Assembly: GCA_013350335.1 (NCBI GenBank)
Contig: CM023540.1
Span: forward strand, 50,946,552 to 51,010,551
Origin: Chimonanthus salicifolius
Lineage: Eukaryota; Streptophyta; Magnoliopsida; Laurales; Calycanthaceae
Reading direction: 5' to 3'
Length of the DNA stretch: 64,000 bases
Below are positions 1 to 12,099 of the stretch, in pieces. The notes under the pieces are model-generated. The model saw only the letters and a program-made list of their open reading frames with translations, ran no database searches and was not told the origin of the DNA. A program made the position numbers and the translations under genes. Within the stretch, counting starts at the first letter, position 1. The number at the start of each line of letters is the position of its first letter.

Positions 1-2091
1 TTTCAACATCAAATTTAGCAATTAAATGTGTATAATTGCCTATTTTTTCTTTGATAGTATTTTAATTTAGGAAGATTGGGGAGGCTTAATAAGTGTTGAG
101 ATTCATTGATGACTTAAGGCTTGTTTAGTATTGAGAAGGTGGAAATGGGGTGGAATTTGACAAATTTTGCTCAAAATCATTTGTTGGGTGTATCTAGAAC
201 TTTGTAAATGGAATTTTTCAAATTACTAAAAAGTGTCAAAACTCTAGAATTCCAAATTCTTTTGAAAAGTTAAATTCCAATAACTATCTTTGTATACTAT
301 GATATTTTTAAGACATTTTTAGTGCATGGTGTTGAGTTTTCCAACACACACCTCTAACTATGGCCCACCAATGATGTTGGACATGGGTATGTTCTAGTTT
401 AACATGCTTAAATGTTTAATTTATTGTGAAAAAAACTTGATAAGAACAATTAAACCATATTTTTAAAGACAATAAGGTTTATGATTAAAAATTATTAAAG
501 TTGAAAAAAATTGAAGAGTTAAAAAACACACCACTGAATTGAGTTTATTAATTATTGTTATAAAGATAAGTATTAACATTTGATTATTTTTGTTATTCTT
601 TTATTATAATATGTTTTATGAGTGGAATTATTTCTTTATATGATTTTATAGTTTTGTACATAATGATGCTATTAGGTGGGCCCATTAAATATATCAATTT
701 GTCTATTATTCTTTTCAATTTAGTGTTCTTATTTGTTTAGTCAATTTCAATTTAAATAAATAATAAGAGCCCTTTTTATGAGGACATCAATATGATCATG
801 GATTCTAAAGAATTCTAAAGAATTCGAGGGTGCAAAACAGGGGATTTTTTAGGGCTCCAATTGGACTTAAAATCATCAAATAATTGGCTCATGGGCTTGG
901 GCATTAGGTCAGGTCTTTAAAACTATAAAAAATGACCCAATTCAACCCAAGAAATTGATCCATTTGCTGGACACAAAGAGGAGTGATGGGAAATTCCACG
1001 TGTGCATGCCTTGTCATCTTATCTCCTAAATTCAAGAAGCAAGAATCTCTCTTTGGAAGTCTTTGGGTGCATGGATCTAGATCCTACAATATTAAATGCA
1101 ACAAAAAAAAAAAAAAATAGAAGAATCAATCAAAGGGATGCCATTGCATAAGAAGATTCCTAGAACCTCATAATTTGGCACCAATTCAAGCTACTCCATC
1201 AAGTAAATTCGCCCATGCCTACACGGGGATTTATAATGTAATATTTTTTTTTTCTCCATGATGAAATTAAATCACATGGCTAGACATAATTGGAGACTAG
1301 AATGTAGTAGATCCAAATTGATGGATCTCATGGGCGAAAGCTTGTAGCTTGGATTCTTAGATTCAATTTCCTTACTTTGATCCATATTTTTCTCTCCTTA
1401 GAATCCGTATAGATTGAGGCAAGAGTTTAAAATTCAGTATCGACCAATATATCGCTATCGGTGGATATATCTGTCGATATTTGTCTCTCTCCTTTTTTTA
1501 AAAAAAAAACAAAACGACTGATATCGGCCGATATTTGGACCCCTTAAATTGAGGCCTTGGACACACCTTGTAACCCACGATTTTAATAATATTAAAAAAT
1601 CTCAAAGATGAAAAACCAATATTCGATAGTATATTTATATTCTCTAGTAATCCATAATTTCTCCAACATGTTCTTTCCATTTTGACAAAACTCTGATTTC
1701 ATGAAATTGTTGAAAGTTGATGGAAAATCACTCAAACATTAAAGAAAATATGTAACACATCGGCATTTTCTTTCCAAAATAATCATTAAACTCTCACAAC
1801 AATAACTTATACAAAGCCCCAATTTTCAATTTACCTTTGAGAAAAACAGAAGAAAATGAAAAAGAATTGACTAAATTAACCAGAATAAATTATTCAAACC
1901 TACATTAAGGTCTACTAATGTTTTTTTCAGCAGACATGATTAATTTCATTAAATAAAAATATGTACAAAAGTAATATGATTTGTATTAGAGAATTATACA
2001 AACCTTAAGAAGAAAAAATAAAAATATAAAAGAACTCATTAAATAAAAATAAGTTTGGAACACAAATCACAATTAACGGCTTTTAATTATA
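1..2091. other. AT-rich intergenic stretch, no gene seen
   Basis: AT-rich sequence with short poly-A/T runs (for example near 1104 and 1495). The only structure noticed is a patch at about 1438-1535 rich in TATCG/CGATA words (for example GATATCGGCCGATATTTGG), which resembles subterminal repeats of DNA transposons such as the hAT element at 33.8-37.9 kb, but no transposase or clear terminal repeat goes with it. Open frames here are short and look random. Confidence 0.5.
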
Positions 2092-2099
2092 CAAATGAC

Positions 2100-2452
2100 T
2101 AGGGCTGCAACTCAGGCAGATCGAGTTGAGTTTTGAGCTTGCTTGACCCTGAGCTGGAATTACTATTGAAGGACCTGAACCCGTGTAAATCAGAATTGAG
2201 CTTGACCTGAATTGAATATGTCGGGCCTTAGCCCAATTCCAAGTTCTAAATGTGCATGCATTAGGCCTTAGGCTTCTTTGTGCTTATGTTAAAACATTAT
2301 ATTTATACCAATTAAAGAAAATTATATTTTATAACATGTAGCTAAAATTCAGGCTTTCGAGCAGTTTTCATGTACTAAGGTTAAGCTCGACCCGAATTCT
2401 AATTCGGGCGTGATATTTTGGGCCAAAAACCCTAGCCTTGGTTGCACCCCTA
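2100..2452. mobile_element. hAT-type MITE (353 bp) with TIRs and 8-bp TSD
   Basis: The left end reads TAGGGCTGCAACTCAGG and the right end, reverse-complemented, reads TAGGGGTGCAACCAAGG. These are imperfect terminal inverted repeats of the TAGGG type known from plant hAT elements. It is flanked by CAAATGAC (2092-2099) and TGAATGAC (2453-2460), which match at 6 of 8 positions and fit an aged 8-bp target-site duplication. It has no coding capacity, so it is a non-autonomous element. The interior contains repeated GAGCTTGA/TTGACC words. Confidence 0.75.
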
Positions 2453-2594
2453 TGAATGACTCAGTCACTAGATCTTATGGTTAAATCACAAAATTGTAAA
2501 GTGCAAGTTCTCACCTGCAAGAGGACCCGTGCTCTCAAATTCCTGGTTAATTAAGTTCCCCTCGTACATATATCATAAACAAGAGAAATAATAA

Positions 2595-4030
2595 CATCGG
2601 TGACTGGGACTAGATCAATGCACGGGTCCTAGAGAAAGATGAATAGGACCATTTCCAATTTTAATAAATAACTTTAATCAATTTTAATTCATTTTCCAAA
2701 TTAAATTATCAACCACACTAGGTAATCCAATTTATCAAAATATGTGAGTTAATTTATTAGGCTATGGGCAGCGGAAAATAAACTTATGTGTGCAAATAAT
2801 AATAAATAATTCAACAAATCAAATCGTGCAAACACAACAATTTATAGTAGTTTGGTTCATAAACTCACCCAACTTTGGGCTATTCGAAACACATTATGAT
2901 AGGGTAAAATTACATTATTAATACACACTTAGATTTTGAAAGGTTCAACCACCGAGGTCTACTACTTAACACCTATTTTTCATGGTGGTTCGATTGCAGA
3001 AGTCTAATCCACCTTACAAGATTGAGAAATAAAAATGAAAAGGTAGAACACTGGCCTTTGGGTCTTGTGTAGATCTGTGTTCTTCAGAGGTGTAGGTTGC
3101 ACGATCCAGTGATTTCTACTTCAGACCTTTTGATGTGTGCAACTGACGATCAAGACTGGGTTTGGTGTAACAGTAATTCCTAGGAACCTTTTCTTAGACA
3201 CAGGATTTTACTAGTTTATTGCATGGAGGGTTTCTAGGTTCTCTCTCGTAATCTCTCTTTTTTCTTCTCTTAATTTTTCTCCTTTATTTTTCTCACTAAT
3301 CCCCCCTGAAAGTTGATCTGTATATGTAAGAAAAAAATAACGGATAGAACACAACGGATCAATCTACACTCATTGGCATGTTGAGGCGCGGAAGGGGGAG
3401 TTTCTCAACAGGTCGAAAACACTTGGATGAGAATGTGTTTAAAACATGGTGGCCTCGACATGTAGAATCGATGGGTCGAAAATTAGATTTTCATGAAGGC
3501 TCCTCGACCAGTCAAACACGGTCGACTAGACGATCCCTAGAGAAACAATACGGTAAAGGCTCCATAATGAAACAAGTCTCTCAACACGTCGACCTGAGCG
3601 GACAATAATGAAACTTAAAAATGCTGAGGACACTCGACCTATTGAATATGGTCGACAGGTTGAAAGCAGCGGCACCAAAAACATAACCACAAGCCATTCG
3701 ACAGGTCGAACATGTCAACTTGTCGAACCCAAGAACCTTCAGAATTTTTCATAAATTTACTGTAAACATAGGGCTTTGGATTTTTGGGCCCTTTCAACAC
3801 ATGGGCTTTAGGTTCGGGCCTAGATTAATTTTACATTTAAGATTTAATATTTTGAACCCAACCTCAGGTCACTTGGAGGTTAATTTACCTGTTTGGTTGC
3901 AACAACACCGAAGAGATCCTCAGCAATCAGCGATTGGCAAGCATTCTTCAATACGCATATCCAAAGGCAGGGTCTTGACATGTTCACGGAATTGATAACA
4001 AGGAGACACGGATTCCCTGGGCTTCTAATA
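2595..4030 (-). mobile_element. Solo LTR, family C copy 1 (about 1.44 kb)
   Basis: This block is homologous end to end with 24854-26295. Shared landmarks are CTAGATCAATGCACGGGT at the left, a tract with GTGGTTCGG and AACTTTGGGC/AACTTAGGGC, a cluster of GTCGA/TCGAC palindromes, and CAAAGGCAGGGTCTTGACATG near the right end. Read on the minus strand copy 2 starts TGTTAGAGCCCC and ends in CTTACA, the TG...CA form of an LTR. This copy has decayed ends (TATTAGAAGCCC). No internal domain or second LTR is adjacent, so it is called a solo LTR. The sequence style resembles SIRE-type copia LTRs, which is an inference. Confidence 0.6.
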
Positions 4031-4433
4031 GTGATTGGTGTTTTCTACAACGAGGAATATCAAATTTCTCCTTTCGTTCACGTGTAGTAAAAGAGTACAG
4101 TGGTGTCCCTTGTCATAAAAATACCGGTGTTTTTATCACTAACCCATATACAACGATGATAATTAGCCTCAGGTGACCTGAGCAGACTACACATTTGGAC
4201 CGTTGCCACTGAGAATTCATTTCAATCCAAAAGAATAGGACAAGCTCACTGGAAAATTGGACGATCTTCGAAAAACCCAAAAAGAAAGTCTCCTCTCTCC
4301 TCAATAGATGAATTTTTTATGGTCCATTCTTATGTCATTTTCATCATTTTCGTGAACGGTGGGAACAGACCAACTTGAGTTTACAAAATTGTTTGGTAAA
4401 CATCAATTCTATGAATTGTTTATGAAAGCATGC

Positions 4434-4441
4434 TTATATAA
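4434..4441 (+). promoter_or_regulatory. Candidate TATA box of the GH17 gene
   Basis: TTATATAA (context GCTTATATAAACA) lies about 155 bp upstream of the ATG at 4593, a plausible distance for a plant core promoter with a 5' UTR of roughly 120 bp. No other TATA-like site is as good between the solo LTR end at 4030 and the start codon. Confidence 0.5.
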
Positions 4442-4592
4442 ACATTTCATCCTCTCATCTAAATATGGACTTTGTTTGAATTCTTGAATTGGTTGCATCA
4501 GCGGGTGGAAGTTCTACTTATTCAGTTTAAGATATTGATTGATGATAAAAATAAAAGATTGATAGAGATAAGGAAGGAGAATCTTCGTTTCC

Positions 4593-6596
4593 ATGGATCA
4601 ATGGCTCGCTCTTTATCTGGCTGCCTCTGCACTTTTCATGTCTGAAGGTATTTCCTCTCTTGCTATTCTCAAGTTTTTTATTCTTTTTCTACTAACATTA
4701 AGAATTCATATGAATCTATGAAGTATTGTTTCATAGTATCCTTTTATTGGTAAATTTGCTCATAATGATAAACTTTCTCCACTGAAATTCATTTTTATTT
4801 CATGGCAATGTCACGTTATTGTATCTATAAGTAATTAATCATCATCATCTCTAAACTAGTTACCTCTCTATTTAAGAGAAGATTTAAGTTGCTTTTAAAA
4901 AATCAATTGTGAATCTAAGGGCCATATAGACAACCGATTAGAGAGGCATTTTCATGATATAGCAGCTAGGCCTAAATTTAATAGCTTTCTTGACATTCAA
5001 TTTAGACTTCAACTTCTTCAAATTTCTTGTCTCTCATGTAAACTTTAAGATTTCCATAATTCACATGATAAGGCCCAATGATTATTGATCTTCAATCTGC
5101 ATATCATAGTTATTGTTAGAAAATCATGGCATCATAATATTCTTGAGGTAGAACTTACTCTGAAAAGATAGTCGTTGAGAAGAGGGTGGCTCAAGTATTA
5201 TATATAATCATTAGTTTATCAAATTAACTGATGTGGGACTTTTCGTCACTTCACACTCGCCCTCACGTACAGATGTGCTCTACTACTGTACGTGGAAACT
5301 TCTGACCCACGCTCACATTCACTGGACATATAAAGCCTACTCTGATACCATGTTAAAAAACTATAATTTGATAACATTTTTCGAGTAAAACTCACTCTCA
5401 AGATATATTTATTTATGTTAAAACTGCAAAATCTCAGTTTGCTCAAGAATTTATTGTGTGCATCTAAAAGTATATACATGTATGGCTGACTTTATTGTTT
5501 GAATTTCACAAACAAACAGTAGAGAGAACTATTTACCTATTCCCAATAAAAGTACGAAAGTTTCTCCTTCAACTTTATTTCTAATCTAGATATGAATCAA
5601 CATATTTATGTCTCATCTTCTTTGATTGATGCAATAGCACAAAGTGTGGGTGTAGTGGGTGTGAACTATGGCATGTTGGGGGATAACCTTCCACCAGCAA
5701 ACAAGGTGGTAGCCCTAGTAAAATCGAGGAACATCACGAAAATTCGGCTTTTCAATCCGAACCCAGATGCACTGAATGCTCTTGAAGGGTCTGGAATTGA
5801 AGTCATCCTTGGTACACTGAATGAGGATCTTCCAGAGCTTGGGAGTGATCCATCCTTTGCAGAAGCTTGGGTTAACATGAATGTGGTGCCTCATGCACAC
5901 TCTCTGAACTTCATATGTATTTCAACTGGAAATGAAGTCATCCCCAGTGATCTAGCCACTAATGTTCTTCCAGCCATGAAGAATCTTGATTCTGCCTTGA
6001 AGGCCCATAATCTTCAAATTCCAGTTAGCACGGCAGTTGCCACATCTATATTAGGAGTGTCGTACCCCCCGTCGCAAGGTGCATTCTCAGAGGAGGCCGG
6101 AGCAGTGATGACGCAGATCACCACCTACTTGGAGACAACCAAGACACCACTCCTTCTCAATGTGTACCCCTACTTTGCCTATGCCAATGACCAGAATGAT
6201 ATTCAGTTGGATTATGCCCTCTTCACTGCAAAAGATGTGATCGTGCACGATGGAGCTCTTAAATATTATAACCTGTTTGATGCTATAGTTGATTCGGTGT
6301 ACTCGGGTTTGGAGAAAGCAGGTGGGTCGTCGATTGAGATAATTGTGTCCGAGAGTGGTTGGCCCTCGGCAGGAAATGGTGATATCGCGACGATTGCGAA
6401 TGCCAAGGCCTATAACAACAATTTAATTGGGCACTTAGTAGAGAAACCTGGAACACCCAAGAGGCCTGGGAAGAACTTAGAGGCTTATGTGTTTGCCATT
6501 TTTAATGAGAACCTCAAGCCCAATGGTACTGAGCAGAACTTTGGTCTATATCATCCCAACATGACAGAGGTTTATCATGTTGATTTCTTTCCTTGA
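4593..6596 (+). CDS. Glucan endo-1,3-beta-glucosidase (GH17), two exons
   Basis: Exon 1 is 4593-4647 and exon 2 is 5638-6596, joined by a 990-bp GT-AG intron in phase 1; together they give 337 residues. Exon 1 starts MDQWLALYLAASALF, a hydrophobic signal peptide, and the joined protein continues ...SEAQSVGVVGVNYG, the usual start of mature plant GH17 enzymes. The acid/base glutamate lies in STGNEV (about residue 118) and the nucleophile in VSESGWPSAG (about residue 257). The C-terminus (FAIFNENLKP..NFGLYHPN) is the normal family end, and there is no X8 carbohydrate-binding tail or GPI signal. Length is typical of secreted enzymes of this family, which hydrolyse beta-1,3-glucan (callose, fungal walls) in the apoplast or vacuole. 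The frame can also be read from an ATG at 5592, but that would lose the signal peptide, and the phase match favours the spliced form. The gene appears intact. The intron carries a TRIM-like remnant. Defence versus developmental role cannot be told from sequence. Confidence 0.9.
5114..5510 (-). mobile_element. TRIM-like mini-retrotransposon remnant in the GH17 intron
   Basis: On the minus strand the site TGGTATCAGAG (5340-5350) matches the primer-binding site complementary to initiator tRNA-Met and is followed inward by only about 95 bp of internal sequence. The proposed 3' LTR is 5114-5255 (TG...CA on both strands, 142 bp), preceded on the minus strand by a purine-rich GTGAGGGCGAG. The proposed 5' LTR is 5351-5510. 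The first 60 bp of both LTRs, read from the + strand, align (TGTTAGAAAA / TGTTAAAAAA, then GAACTTACTCT / AAACTCACTCT). The LTRs have diverged strongly elsewhere and no TSD is clear, so this is an old insertion. It does not touch the splice sites. Confidence 0.55.
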
Positions 6597-6880
6597 AGCA
6601 TGGTGAATTAATTTTTGTCACTTGGGTATTTTGATTATGTACATGCCAACCATTTGATCCTGTTTTTCTGCCAATACCAATGATGTTTTAAAAACAAAAT
6701 AAAAAATCCAGACTAAGAAAGGAAATTCTGTGTTTTTTCTATTTAAATTTTCTCGTATTTGCAGATACTAAAATCCAAATTGATTCTTAAAGATGTTAAG
6801 ATATATTAAGATTTGATTTATATTATAATGAGATTTAGATTTGATTGTAATAGATTGCGGCAAATACTATGGGTATTGTT
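6597..6880. other. 3' flank of the GH17 gene
   Basis: AT-rich sequence with AATAAA-like words (for example AAAATAAAAAAT near 6695) that could serve as polyadenylation signals. No coding potential was seen. Confidence 0.35.
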
Positions 6881-8090
6881 GCCCAGATATTTACTCGAAA
6901 GAGAGGGAGTGGGGGGTGTGAATTGGTTATTTTGACAAACGTTTCCTCTTGTGAATGATTACCACAAATTTAAAACAAAAAGGAAAGCAATAATAAATAA
7001 ATGAAAGTAAATAGAAAGAAGTAGATGAGAAGAGATGGAGTGTTGAACCAGTCGATTTAGCGAGGTTCGAGAAATGACCAACGTCCTCGACTCAAGAGAG
7101 TCCATTGAGATTTGCAACACACACTATCTGCCTTTCTTAATTGTAAAGCACAAACTGATATAAAAGCTCTTTACGGGTGGAGAGAGACCCACGTCAAAGA
7201 TTTGAAGTAGAATGCACTTTTCTTCTTCAATAGGGTTGCACTAATCCTTTACAAAGTTGATATCAAATACAATAATGATTCTTCAATAACTCTCAAGGAT
7301 ATGAAAGTGATAGAACCTAAGAGTTAATCAAATGTAAGAATCACAATGGCTCAAGTAGAGATTTGAAAGTGATTTGAGGCAAGGAGCAATGTGATAACTA
7401 AATCTCTAAGTTTTTCAAGATGGGAAATAGTAGTAGTATAATCAAGATTTTCTAAGATGATCAAAAGGTTGTTCTTCTTCATCTTGAAGTCATATATATA
7501 GAGAATTCCTTAAAGATGACCGTTGGAGCCTCATTAAATAAAAATATGACCGATGGAAGCTTCATTTAATGCTCCAAAATATGATAATTTTCTAAAGACT
7601 CGGTAGACCCATAAGTCATTCGATCATCCGAATGTCCACAGATAAGTATTACAGTTCGATGCATTCACTCTTCTGGGTAAGGACATTCGATAAGTATTCA
7701 TTAAACATGTCGGTTGACCGGGAAAGAACATTCGGTCGTCTGGATTTATAAGAGAACTCTTGGTCATTTTTGCATTTAACTTGGCTCGACTGATAATCAT
7801 TCGGTTGTTCGGGTTTTTCTGAGAAATAAGAGTATAACATTTAGGCACACTTGGTTGACCGACATATCATTGGGTCATCCGACTTTGTAAAATTTGTCTC
7901 TCATTCATATCCAACTGTATCAAGTCCATAAAGATTTTAAATGAGTCATGGGACTTGGATAATATCCAAGAACCTATTAAAGTATCATCTATTGGTTGCA
8001 TAAGGTCCTAGAAGTACCACTTGAGCCATGGTGTTTATTCAATGAATAACTTTACAATATATCTAGAACACAAAGTCTAAGGCTAAGACA
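6880..8090 (-). mobile_element. Decayed LTR related in style to family C
   Basis: This stretch shows the features of a SIRE-like copia LTR: GCGAGGTTCGAGAAATGACC, 'GACTCAAGAGAGTCC', and repeated CGGTTGACCG/TTCGGTCG/CGACCGA-type words at about 7600-7870 that parallel the GTCGAC cluster in family C. Boundaries are approximate. No open frame is credible. It abuts a second LTR-like block at 8092. Confidence 0.4.
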
Positions 8091-8091
8091 C

Positions 8092-11000
8092 AGACATATT
8101 GTCACACGCCGAACCCGGATGTGGGCCTGAAACGCGACTATTTTTTTTTTACAAATCCAATTATCAAAGTCTATGGGCCTCTAAGTGAGCTCATTTAAGC
8201 CCCTAGAAAATGTCACACATACTCATGTGGACATCAAGAGTGGTTCATAACACCGGAGGTTAAATCTAACATTCACCGTGTGGCACCCCACCCTTTTTCC
8301 CAATGCTTAAAATCAGAGTAATTTTTTTTTTTTGACTAGTACAATAGAGAAAAAGGGACGGAGACGGCCACGGCGTGAGTCGATCCGGAATCCGAAGACT
8401 CGGACCTCGACTGGCCCAATACAGTGTGTACATGGATTAACTTTCATAATAACATTTGCATACACTTAGAACAAATCAGCGAAAATTAATAACATTCATC
8501 CAATATCTATATGAATAGCAAAAATAGGAATCTGCCTGAAGTAAACATATCAAATCATTAACAGAATAAATGAATCTAGGAGTTATAATTATTACATTTC
8601 TCAAAATAATGTTCCTATAAATACATTTCATCTATTTTCAAAATGAACTTGTTCAAAATATCATTTCTTCTTTGTCCGCTCATGCTCTGCTGCCACTTGG
8701 TCAGCTCTGTTTCCTTGGACTGCGTTATCATCTAGAGGGGGAAATTATGGGCTTAGTCAACGCGCCAAGTAGGTAAATCCGATCAAAAGGGAAGAAGGGT
8801 GCACATGAGTGTTATAATCATTATATCATATACTTGTATAAAAAGCATACACACATAACTCTCCATTCAAAAATCATAAGATAAAGAATCATATACATAC
8901 TTGTTGGACTTTGGCTTGTACACTAGCCTGACCATATGAAATGTGCATGGATCACTAAGCCTGGCCTAGTGTATGGAATGGAGCTCAGTGCGGTGGGCTT
9001 CGCTTCTGGCTCATGGTCTTTTGGCCCATGGATTTCAAATTTCAATCTTTAATGGCCTCTTGATTTTCAGTTTTTCTCTCCAGAATTAAAATAATTAATT
9101 CACCACTTAAATCTAAAATTATTAAAAGAATCTAGACTCTCATAATTGGACCATATTTATTCAAATTACAAATTAAATTCCTAAAAGTAGTAGAAATTAA
9201 TTATTAAAAATCATGGGTCCTCCAATTTAGCACAGAACCTTGCAACTATTCCCGGTTTCTAACTGATTTTCTGAATTTCCATTTTTATCTACAAAACTAG
9301 CAAACAATATTAAGTGCATCTAATAATACACAATTGAGAGCTAACTGGTCCAATAATCAGGGATAAAATAATCATTTTTCTGTATTCAACAATTATGATA
9401 ATGTGGATGACCTTCAAGAATCTTACGAAGCTTTATACCAAGAGAGCATGAATCTGGTTAAGAAACTTCATAAAATGAGAAATAAAAATGTCAAACTCTG
9501 AAGCCAAGATATTGAAAAACCTGAAAAAGTATCTTTGAACAAATCTAAAGACTACAAACGATGAGATCATGAAGTTGAGAGAAACTGAAAAATCTCTTCA
9601 AGGCACAATAACTGTATATGAAAAGAATGTTAACTCTTGGAAATCAAGAGAAGCCTTGAAGAAAATGTTCTAAGCTTGAGCTCAGATTTGAAAAAAATTA
9701 AAAAATCATAAAATTGAGTTTCAAGACAAATTTACTCAAGGTGAGCAAAAACTGGAAAAACTTCTTAACTCTGGTAAGATGTATATGGATAAAACTGGTC
9801 TTAGATATAACGAAGAATCCGAAAATAACCCAAAAATCAGATCACCTTTGTTAAGACTAAATCCTCTTTGATCTCAAATAAATTGTGCTATTATTGTGGA
9901 AAAAGTGGGCACTTCATATTTGAATGCCTCCTTAGAAGGAAACATTTGAGAAAACAATCCTTGGTCACTCAATCCAAATGTCATGAAAGGCAAAGGAAAA
10001 AAGGAAATTAAACTATGGATTCCTAAATAAAAAATTGAATAACATATTAAAGGAATTAAGGAACCCATGGCTTGGAAATATTCAAAAGAAGACATATAAA
10101 AAATCTGGCCTAAATGGTACAAAGTCTTCTTCCTCAAATCAGTGGGTTCCTAAAGCTAAAAGCTTCATTATTCATACTGCTCTAAATGTTGAAAGACAAT
10201 CCAAATGGTACTTGGATAGTGGATGCTCTCTACATATGACTAGAAACAGTTCCTATATGTGACATCTGGTTGATTTCAAAGTTGGATCAGTTGTGTTTGG
10301 TGATGGGAACATGGCACATATTATTGGTAAAGGTTCCTTAAATCATACAACCTCTAGTGTGATTAATGATGTATATCTTATGAATCGTCTAAAACATAAC
10401 TTCTTAAGTATATCTCAATTGTGTTCCAAAGATAATCAAGTTACCTTCATAAAAATGATTGTCAAGTTTATTCTAAAGAAGGTGATGTCATTTTAAATGA
10501 GATCCTTACTTCTGATGATTATTATGTCTTGGATAGTTCATTCTATCAAACACTCTTGCTTCATATCAAATTAAGCGAAGTGCCAAAAAGGAAAACAAGT
10601 AAGGGCAGCTCACAAACGTCCAAATTTGATTGTGACTTCTAGACCTTTAAAGCTGTTGCATATGTATTTGGTTGGACCCACTCAATTCTTGAGTGAAGGA
10701 GGGAAGAGATATTTCATGGTGATAGTTGATGACTACACTAGATATACTTAGGTGTCGTTTTTAAGAGAGAAATCTGATGCATTCCATGAATTCAAAATCA
10801 TTGCTAAACGTATCATGAATGCTAAAGAATCCACTATTCACAGAATAAGAATTGATCATGGGTCGGTTATTTTATTTTATTTTCCTTTTAAGCTTATCTC
10901 TATTAGTTAGATATAAATGGAATTTAATTAAATTAATCTAACCAGTCCAAATGATTTGGTTTTAAAAATCATAAACATGATAAAAATTTGGAAAATAATA

Positions 11001-11567
11001 CACTTGATAATCGTTCGATTTTAATAAAAACAACATTTTAAGTAAATTCCATAAATCAAATTATATTTATTTAAAGGGTTTTAAAATTTTATTTTGAAAA
11101 TATAAAAACACAAAGTGATAGCTTAAAACACAGATTAAACACTAGATATTTTCTTTGTAATTTTCTGACTTTTCTAACTATTTAAAATAATTATTTTGTA
11201 AATGGGGACCTCTTCGAGTTATAAATATTAGCATTTCTGAGAATAAAAAATATAAATTTAAAAATATCACATACTCAGAAATTAAAATCATTTCCAGTGG
11301 ATAAACCTAAAAGTCTAGTTAATTCAAACAATATGTTTCATAAATAAACAAGAATTAAAATTATTAAATAATAATATTTTTGATAAATTTCCATTTTACC
11401 CCTCCAACTTAAATGAATTGAATATGTGAGCTACCAAGCTCTGATTGAGCCGATCTTGGACTTTTCGAAAAGCTTAATCCGTAATCTTCATGATTAACGG
11501 ATCACAAAACATGATTATTAACACAAAATCACACGATTAGACCTAATTTTGGATCAGGATATTACAA
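8092..11567 (-). mobile_element. Decayed gypsy-type LTR, interrupted by copia fragment
   Basis: On the minus strand the block begins TGTAATATCCTGATCC (at 11567) and ends GGGTTCGGCGTGTGACA (at 8092), a start and end style common in plant gypsy LTRs. About 1.48 kb of a plus-strand copia internal region (about 9385-10865) sits inside, leaving roughly 2 kb of LTR. The part at 9010-9390 resembles 18290-18720 elsewhere in the window, which supports a repeat family. No TSD was identified. Alternative: several unrelated fragments side by side. Confidence 0.4.
9385..10865 (+). pseudogene. Ty1/copia gag-protease-integrase fragment, broken
   Basis: A plus-strand copia polyprotein fragment with several frame changes. 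A lysine/glutamate-rich gag coil (about 9400-9800) is followed by a zinc knuckle CYYCGKSGHFIFEC (9889-9930, CX2CX4HX4C). Next comes the aspartic protease start WYLDSGCSLHMT (about 10207-10242, catalytic DSG), then a GAG-pre-integrase segment (about 10290-10550) and the beginning of the integrase core (about 10640-10860, with in-frame stops). The element ends abruptly near 10865; no RT or RNase H is present. The order gag-PR-IN identifies copia rather than gypsy. It is nonfunctional because of stops, frameshifts and truncation. Confidence 0.75.
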
Positions 11568-11639
11568 TTAATAGATTCATATGCTTGCGAGTGTTATTTA
11601 AAACACAACACTTGATCTTGTTTGTTGCTTTCTGTTTGT

Positions 11640-12095
11640 TTGTTGTGTGCCTATTACTATGCAACAGAAATCATTTTTCCAGCAGCAGATTGCCTATATG
11701 CTTGATCCGGGCACCATTGTAGTTGTTGAAGCAATGCATGGCCATCTTATGCAGTAAAGTCTAGAAACGAGTGATCGAGATGCATCTGTATCAATTTAGG
11801 TTTTTTCTTATGGGAATCTGTATGTTAGCTTTATCCTTTGTTTTCCTACGTAGTTCTGTAAGTAGGTATCTGTATACCTATTTCACTTGTCTGTAAGTTG
11901 GCTTTGTATTGTTTGTTGACCCTTTTGGTCTTTGTTGTTCAGTGTTTGTTAGTTTTTTTAGTCTGTATGAGTCTGTATAGAGTCTTAATCTTTCTGTTTC
12001 TATCCCTTCTTAGGGGGTATATTATGTATTTTTGGGAGGTTTTTCCAATTCTTTGAATGAATAAAAATGCTAATCATTCAAAAAAAAAAAAATAG
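11640..12095 (+). mobile_element. 3' end of a retroposed sequence with poly-A tail
   Basis: A short coding tail (MLDPGTIVVVEAMHGHLMQ then stop at about 11758) is followed by about 320 bp of T-rich 3' UTR-like sequence, a candidate polyadenylation signal (GAATAAAAATG at about 12059) and a 13-A tail at 12080-12092. This is the structure of a LINE 3' end or a processed retrocopy. The protein family is not recognised and no target-site duplication was found. Confidence 0.4.
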
Positions 12096-12099
12096 TTTA

